Positions 59,114 through 64,000 of a DNA stretch of 64,000 nt are shown in pieces. The DNA comes from Sporosarcina sp. P33 (GTDB lineage: Bacteria; Bacillota; Bacilli; Bacillales_A; Planococcaceae). The notes below the pieces were generated by a model. It ran no database searches and was not told where the DNA came from. It was given only the letters and a program-made list of their open reading frames with translations. Both the position numbers and the translations under genes were made by a program. The stretch spans positions 1,714,501 through 1,778,500 of the forward strand of contig NZ_CP015027.1 of NCBI RefSeq assembly GCF_002077155.1. Direction: 5' to 3'. Position 1 is the stretch's first letter. Every line of letters begins with the position of its first letter.

Positions 59114-60847
59114 ATGTCATCATTTCGTCCTAAAATGGATATGGAGCAGTTACTGCAAAGAGGCACCGATTTGAATTCTTCACCGCGTTTTCAGGAAACA
59201 TTACAATATAATAACTTTCAAAAAAACGATGTTCGTAATCTGCAGGAGCTTTACAAAAAATGTGAAAACATCACACCAGGCATTACAGATATTTTTGAAC
59301 AATACTTAACAGAATTATCCCCGACTCATAAAAACTCTGTCCCCCGGGCATTAATTGATGAGTATTTACATGACTTTTTCACGATGACACGCGGCACAGA
59401 ATATATGGAAAAAACATTGCGATTCTTTTTCACCTTGCGAAAGCATCAGTTCGAGGCAGGTAAAACAATCGTCATGTTTAACCAATTTGCTTTTTATATC
59501 CAGACGCATGTATTGTATCATTTCGGTTATCGGCCCGCCAAAGCATTCGAATTGCTGAAATCCCTTCAGGCAGCAGTAAATATTGACCAGCAACTATATA
59601 TCGAACTGATGACAGAACAAACGGTAGAGCACGTGGTGACGGAAATTTCAGGACTGGTGGATGCAAATGCAAAGATTATGTTCATGAAAGATTTGATATT
59701 CAGTCTGGACCATCAATCTGATGAAATTCAATCATCGACGGCTGCAACCGAGCAAATTACGGCATCCATTACAGAAGTAGCCAACACCTCTTCGCGAATT
59801 TCAGAAAAAACTGCGGATTCCGTTGAGTATGCTGTCAATAGTAAGAAGACTATTGAAACCACATTAGAAGACATTTTCCAAACAGAAGAGCAATTCCGTT
59901 CGATTGTAGATACCTTTTCTTCTCTCCAGCATCGGGTCGGTGAAATCGAAAATGTTGTGCAATTAATTAACGGCATTGCGGGACAGACCAATCTATTAGC
60001 GCTAAACGCATCCATTGAAGCCGCACGTGCCGGTGAACACGGTAAGGGATTCGCTGTTGTAGCTCAAGAAGTCCGTAAGCTTGCCGAAAATACCGTTTCT
60101 GCATTGGCAGAAGTTACGGATAACGTAGATCATTTAAAGTCTTATGCCAACAATGTCTCCCGTTCTATTGAAAACACCACTACAATCATTACGCATGCAA
60201 CAGCAGAAGCAAAAAATGCTTTACCGCTGCTCTCAGCAATCGTAACAGCCATCGAAGAAATCAATATGGATGTCAGCAACACCGCAGCCATATCAGAGCA
60301 ACAAGCCGCTTCTATTGACGAAGTATCGCATCGAATGATGGCGATCTCACAAACACAGGAAGATATTCGTCAATATGGTGAAAGCACATCCGCTTCCATA
60401 TACGAATTAAGCCAAGAAATTAATAATTTTCGTTTACGTGTAATCAGTGAAAATAGCGTTCATTTATCTTCTAAAGCCTTACTCCATTTATCGAAAGCTG
60501 ATCATATTCTTTGGAAGTGGCGCATTTATAACATGCTGTTGGGTCTGGAAACCGTGAAGCCGTCCGATGTTTCTTCTCATAAGGACTGCCGTTTGGGCAA
60601 ATGGTACAATGAAACCCAAACAAAGAACAGACTTGGCCACTTATCCTCTTATCAAAATATCGATCATCATCATGCGCTAGTGCATAAATACGCGCGTGAA
60701 GCAGCTGCTCACTTTGAACAAGGAAATCGTCCGGCAGCTGAAGAAGATTTGCGTCAACTAGAAGTTGCTTCAATTGAAGTAGTCAGACTCCTGGATGAAT
60801 TGATTGACGTGCTGGAGCAAGAGAGCGCGAACTTGCAGCCCGTATAA
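59114..60847 (+). CDS. Soluble globin-coupled methyl-accepting chemoreceptor with C-terminal CZB zinc-binding domain (HemAT-like)
   Basis: 577 residues from the ATG at 59114, after AGGAGG. Residues ~20-180 fit a protoglobin sensor ([26 protein letters not shown] with the probable proximal His). Residues ~190-430 form the MCP coiled coil, with the hairpin tip [43 protein letters not shown] (residues ~286-330). Residues ~450-570 form a CZB domain: His in [13 protein letters not shown], Cys in [11 protein letters not shown], His in [12 protein letters not shown]. No TM segment. It probably senses O2 and reports to CheA; the CZB domain adds zinc or oxidant sensing. B. subtilis HemAT lacks CZB. 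Confidence 0.85.
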   Translation: MSSFRPKMDMEQLLQRGTDLNSSPRFQETLQYNNFQKNDVRNLQELYKKCENITPGITDIFEQYLTELSPTHKNSVPRALIDEYLHDFFTMTRGTEYMEKTLRFFFTLRKHQFEAGKTIVMFNQFAFYIQTHVLYHFGYRPAKAFELLKSLQAAVNIDQQLYIELMTEQTVEHVVTEISGLVDANAKIMFMKDLIFSLDHQSDEIQSSTAATEQITASITEVANTSSRISEKTADSVEYAVNSKKTIETTLEDIFQTEEQFRSIVDTFSSLQHRVGEIENVVQLINGIAGQTNLLALNASIEAARAGEHGKGFAVVAQEVRKLAENTVSALAEVTDNVDHLKSYANNVSRSIENTTTIITHATAEAKNALPLLSAIVTAIEEINMDVSNTAAISEQQAASIDEVSHRMMAISQTQEDIRQYGESTSASIYELSQEINNFRLRVISENSVHLSSKALLHLSKADHILWKWRIYNMLLGLETVKPSDVSSHKDCRLGKWYNETQTKNRLGHLSSYQNIDHHHALVHKYAREAAAHFEQGNRPAAEEDLRQLEVASIEVVRLLDELIDVLEQESANLQPV

Positions 60848-60853
60848 AATTAT

Positions 60854-60891
60854 AAAAGCTATCCTGAATATGACGTTCAGGATAGCTTTTT
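60854..60891. terminator. Bidirectional terminator
   Basis: AAAAGCTATCCTGAA and TTCAGGATAGCTTTTT form a 15-bp stem around 7 nt, between the converging chemoreceptor and yitT-like genes. Confidence 0.92.
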
Positions 60892-60893
60892 CA

Positions 60894-61748
60894 TTAAACT
60901 TTCGACAGAGAAAATCCTCTTCCCAAAATTTCCGATGCATTCAGGAACACGACAAATGAATGCGGCTCTTCCTCTTGCAGCACTCTTTTTAAGTAAATGG
61001 CTTCTGGCTGCTCTACTACACATAAAATCATGGTCTTCTCCTGATTGGAGAACCCGCCGACTGATCGCACTTTGGTCAATCCCCTGTCAATTTCTTCTTT
61101 AATAATCGTCTGAATACGTTCTTCATTATCTGTAATAATCAATACTAACTTAGAAGGGGATGTCTGGAGCTGAACGAAGTCGATCACTTTACTTGTGACA
61201 AAAATCGCCATCATCGCAAACAGCGCTAATTCTAAGCTGAAGACCAAAGCAGAAGCAATGACGACCAGTCCGTCCACAAGCATTTGCGCATAGCCGCTCG
61301 ACAGACCCGTATACTTCTTAACGATCTGCGCGACTGTGGCAAGACCGCCTGTCGACCCATTCCCCCGATAGACTATACCCAGTCCGACTCCCAGCATAAT
61401 CCCTCCATAGATAGCGGCCAATAACGGATTGTCGATGGTTGATGGAATGTCTGCAGACAGCCAGATCGTAAGCGGCACGAAAAATGTACCAACCAAAGTT
61501 TTCAGACTAAAATCCTTACCGAGAAGCACCAATCCAATGAAAAAAATCGGAATATTGATGAGCCACTGAACAAAGGCTGGTTCAAATCCATACAGTCCAT
61601 AAAGAATCGTACTGATTCCTGATACACCGCCTGCAGCAAGTCTTGCAGGAAGGAAAAATATATTAAAAGCCAGTCCAACCAGAACCGAGCCGGCGATAAC
61701 CCATATGTATTCGATTAATAGCTTTCTCTTTGCTGTATAGGTCTTCAC
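60894..61748 (-). CDS. YitT family membrane protein (DUF161 + DUF2179)
   Basis: 284 residues from a GTG at 61748, 8 bases after AGGAAGG; the ATG 15 codons upstream has no ribosome site and would add a non-conserved tail. Five or six TM helices at ~10-190 (AGSVLVGLAFNIFFLPARLAAGGVSGISTILY, residues ~18-47; GGIMLGVGLGIVYRGNGSTGGLATVAQIV). The C-terminal DUF2179 domain has VLIITDNEERIQTIIKEEIDRGLT. Function unknown; six or more paralogues are usual in Bacillus. Confidence 0.88.
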   Translation of the reverse strand: MKTYTAKRKLLIEYIWVIAGSVLVGLAFNIFFLPARLAAGGVSGISTILYGLYGFEPAFVQWLINIPIFFIGLVLLGKDFSLKTLVGTFFVPLTIWLSADIPSTIDNPLLAAIYGGIMLGVGLGIVYRGNGSTGGLATVAQIVKKYTGLSSGYAQMLVDGLVVIASALVFSLELALFAMMAIFVTSKVIDFVQLQTSPSKLVLIITDNEERIQTIIKEEIDRGLTKVRSVGGFSNQEKTMILCVVEQPEAIYLKRVLQEEEPHSFVVFLNASEILGRGFSLSKV

Positions 61749-61932
61749 ATGTAAAACCTTCCTCTCCCGATGTTCTAAAAGCACTTTTGTCATGTTATAT
61801 CATAACGCAAAAATGGTCATCTGTGATATTTCTAAGAAGCATGGCGGTTCAGAATTTATTTGTGGTTATAATTACCCCGATTCATGCATCTACTGGTTCA
61901 GGTGGTAAAAATTAACGGAAGGACGCGATGAA

Positions 61933-63720
61933 TTGAAGTTAACACCATTTATGGATGCGTTACCTATTCCTCAATACCTGAAAGCCATGGAGAGGCATAA
62001 GTGTTACACCTATTATGAAATCGGAATGAAGGAATTTGAACATAGTTTCCACTCCGAATTACCCCCTACGAAGATATGGGGCTACGAAGGACAGTTTCCG
62101 GGACCTTTGGTCAGTGTCAACAGCGGGGAATGTGCGCACATCAAATGGAAGAATGAGCTGCCCGACAAACACTTCTTGCCAATCGACCGTACGCTGCATG
62201 GTTCAAGCGAGCATATGCCTGACGTTCGGACTGTCGTGCATTTACACGGTGCAGAAGTAGAGCCTGAAAGTGATGGTCACCCGGAAGCATGGTTTACAAA
62301 TAATTATCATACAGTCGGAGCTTTATTCGATTCGCCGGTCTATAAATATAATAATAATCAGCGGGCCGCCACACTTTGGTATCATGATCATGCGGTCGGT
62401 ATTACACGTTTGAATGTCTACGCAGGACTCGTTGGAATGTATATTATTCGAGACGAGGAAGAGCGCAGATTAAACCTTCCGTCCGGCGCGTATGAAGTTC
62501 CGCTGATTATCGCAGACCGCGGATTTAATGATGACGGCTCTCTTTTCTATTCTGATACAACAAACGTCAGGCCTGGTCCTGTGCAGCCCGGACTGACTTT
62601 CCCGCATCCATCTGTCACGCCTGGCGAGGCGTTTGAAAACATCACAGTAAACGGTAAAGTCTGGCCGTATTTCGAAGTAGAGCCGCGTAAATATCGATTC
62701 CGCATATTAAATGCCTCTAATGAACGTTTTTATCGAATCCATTTATCTAACGGCACGAAATTTATTCAAATTGGTTCAGACGGCGGATTAATGGAAAAGC
62801 CGGTATTTATGAATGAATTAACGATTGGACCTGCTGAGCGGATGGATGTCGTCGTCGATTTCTCCAAAATGAATCCGGGCGATACGATTGTAATGGAAAA
62901 CACGGCAGCCACGCCATTTGATTTTCCGCCGCCGATAGGCAATGTACCTGACCCAGAAACGGACGGACAGATCATGCAGTTCCGCGTGATTGAATCGATA
63001 GGGCCTGATACGAGCAAAGTACCGGCCACACTCAGTAAAATACCAAAACTGCGTGAATGTGATGCTACCGTGACAAGGGATATTACGTTGGACGCGGACA
63101 TCGATGAGTATGGCCGTCTTAAGTTCCTTCTCGGCAATAGAGGATTCATGGAACGAATCGATTTCAAACCTAAACTGAATGATACAGAGATTTGGCGATT
63201 CATCAATACGGCAGGCGCCACACATCCGCTGCATATTCATCTCATACAGTTCCAAATTCTCGACCGCATTCCGTTTGACGCCCAAGGCTTTACGGCGAAT
63301 GGTTTACTTGAATTCACCGGACCGGCTGAACCGCCCGCTGAAAATGAACGCGGCTGGAAAGATGTAGTCCAGTCTCCGCCGGGGTATGTAACTCGCGTTA
63401 TTATGCGCTTTGCCCCGTTCACTGGCCGTTATATGCTCCATTGTCATATTTTAGAGCATGAAGATCATGATATGATGCGTTCATTTGAAGTAGTTGGCCG
63501 GAAGTGTGAATGCAAAACCATTTGCACTTGCACAAGCCGCAAAGCAAAACGGAAATGTGAATGCAGGAAAGGCTGTACTTGCCGCGGCAAGTGTACATGT
63601 AAAAAATCTTGCACATGCCGTAAAAGAAAGCCATCTCCTCCATCCCATGAGGAAAATAATGATAAAAGATGCCCTTCATGTTCTCCTTGTTCAGAGACGT
63701 ACCGATGCGAATGTGAATGA
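61933..63720 (+). CDS. cotA: CotA-like spore-coat multicopper oxidase (laccase) with cysteine-rich C-terminal tail
   Basis: 595 residues from a TTG at 61933 (GGAAGGA upstream). Copper-site motifs: VVHLHGAEVEPESDGHPEAW (His103/105), WYHDHAVG (His151/153), HPLHIHLIQF and HCHILEHEDHDMM (His503-Cys504-His505, His509, axial Met514 or 515). The CotA-type opening PIPQYL is also present. CotA oxidises phenols and makes the brown spore pigment. After residue 524 there is a 71-residue tail with 17 Cys in seven C-x-C units, Lys/Arg-rich, absent from the 513-residue B. subtilis CotA. Stand-alone gene; sporulation control is expected but no sigma-K site was established. Confidence 0.92.
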   Translation: MKLTPFMDALPIPQYLKAMERHKCYTYYEIGMKEFEHSFHSELPPTKIWGYEGQFPGPLVSVNSGECAHIKWKNELPDKHFLPIDRTLHGSSEHMPDVRTVVHLHGAEVEPESDGHPEAWFTNNYHTVGALFDSPVYKYNNNQRAATLWYHDHAVGITRLNVYAGLVGMYIIRDEEERRLNLPSGAYEVPLIIADRGFNDDGSLFYSDTTNVRPGPVQPGLTFPHPSVTPGEAFENITVNGKVWPYFEVEPRKYRFRILNASNERFYRIHLSNGTKFIQIGSDGGLMEKPVFMNELTIGPAERMDVVVDFSKMNPGDTIVMENTAATPFDFPPPIGNVPDPETDGQIMQFRVIESIGPDTSKVPATLSKIPKLRECDATVTRDITLDADIDEYGRLKFLLGNRGFMERIDFKPKLNDTEIWRFINTAGATHPLHIHLIQFQILDRIPFDAQGFTANGLLEFTGPAEPPAENERGWKDVVQSPPGYVTRVIMRFAPFTGRYMLHCHILEHEDHDMMRSFEVVGRKCECKTICTCTSRKAKRKCECRKGCTCRGKCTCKKSCTCRKRKPSPPSHEENNDKRCPSCSPCSETYRCECE

Positions 63721-63723
63721 ACG

Positions 63724-63754
63724 AACCCCGCGAGATCTTACTCGCGGGGGTTTT
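63724..63754. terminator. Bidirectional terminator between cotA and the helicase gene
   Basis: AACCCCGCGAG and CTCGCGGGGGTTTT pair around a 6-nt loop between converging stop codons. Confidence 0.9.
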
Positions 63755-64000
63755 ATGCTTCTATCAAATAGTCATAGAGTTTAGTTTCTACCGGATGTTC
63801 CATTATCATATTCATATGGACGACAGGCAGACGTTTGCCTTTATCATCCGACATGCAGTCTTCTGCCACGCTTTGTTGATCTGGTATTCCTTTGCCTAAA
63901 TAATAAAAGTCTGTACCTTCGTCATCATCCTTCTTCACAAACAAGTGAATGTCAATGTTTTTTTCTTTTGACTGGATAATCGTTTGAACTTCATTTGATC
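63753..64000 (-). CDS. C-terminal end of a DUF3427-type DEAD/DEAH helicase (partial)
   Basis: The frame is open from the right edge, so only the last ~82 codons are seen. The product reads ...QTIIQSKEKNIDIHLFVKKD, then GTDFYYLGKGIPDQQSVAED and VVHMNMIMEHPVETKLYDYLIEA. The pattern LFVxK...FYYLG...VVHMNMxxxxPVxxxLYDYL is that of the DUF3427 domain at the end of large superfamily-II helicases that also carry a phospholipase-D-like nuclease domain. Such proteins are often linked to DNA repair or defence. An internal TTG start at 63944 is not needed. The identification rests on this short end. Confidence 0.6.
   Translation of the reverse strand, partial: SNEVQTIIQSKEKNIDIHLFVKKDDDEGTDFYYLGKGIPDQQSVAEDCMSDDKGKRLPVVHMNMIMEHPVETKLYDYLIEA

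Noticed and set aside
62766..63285. Antisense open frames of 151 and 155 codons inside cotA
   Set aside because: They are shadows of the strongly conserved multicopper oxidase frame and lack start signals.

Overview
The window looks like chromosomal DNA of a spore-forming, low-to-mid G+C Bacillota of the Planococcaceae type (Sporosarcina-like). The assignment is inferred from gene content: an S-layer-homology protein, a CotA-type spore-coat laccase, Bacillus-type proteins (YugN, YkgA, YfmM, YitT, PgeF, KtrB), strong AGGAGG ribosome sites, many TTG/GTG starts and dense intrinsic terminators. A perfect match to the B. subtilis ParB site parS (43684-43699) suggests an origin-proximal segment of the main chromosome. 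No rRNA, tRNA, CRISPR, IS element, prophage or integrase was found.

Layout. 1-4.3 kb: end of a peptide-binding lipoprotein, an AbgA-like M20 amidohydrolase, a multidomain one-component regulator and a badly broken alpha/beta-hydrolase. 4.4-13 kb: YfhE-like peptide, OsmC, SLH protein, a cassette of XRE regulator, membrane-anchored PstS-like protein and 4-TM protein behind a perfect 42-bp palindrome, a divergent NSS transporter, fRMsr, PepSY, MFS and YugN. 13-19 kb: an array of about 21-bp repeats, selD-mnmH (tRNA selenouridine), a GNAT/enolase-superfamily pair and a divergent paralogue of the first regulator. 19-27 kb: YghU-type GST, small membrane genes (one frameshifted), NhaC, YkgA and a GntR/ABC operon.

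27-36.7 kb is a minus-strand catabolic block. In transcription order it holds a DauR/YheO-like regulator, RidA, a threonine-synthase-like PLP enzyme, an APC permease, a HisD-family dehydrogenase, a DegT-type PLP enzyme and a TRAP transporter (P, Q, M). Its substrate is unknown and it is the best candidate here for an undescribed metabolic system. 36.9-42 kb: a ferredoxin-NADP reductase divergent from a Fur-controlled iron-siderophore ABC operon. 42-47 kb: ScoAB CoA-transferase, parS, the ABC-F protein YfmM and a BCCT betaine transporter. 47-52.4 kb: a second peptide-binding lipoprotein, an AmhX-like amidohydrolase overlapping pgeF, DUF378 and a patatin. 53-57 kb: KtrB-like K+ channel subunit, a second GntR/ABC operon and a decayed dispersed repeat. 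57.4-64 kb: SelO, a soluble globin-MCP-CZB receptor, YitT, CotA with a cysteine-rich tail, and the end of a DUF3427 helicase.

Recurring themes are peptide and cell-wall-peptide salvage (two SBP5 proteins, two M20 enzymes, an epimerase-fold enzyme, PgeF), amino-acid catabolism and ion/osmolyte transport. All functions are read from sequence motifs remembered for these families; no database search was possible.
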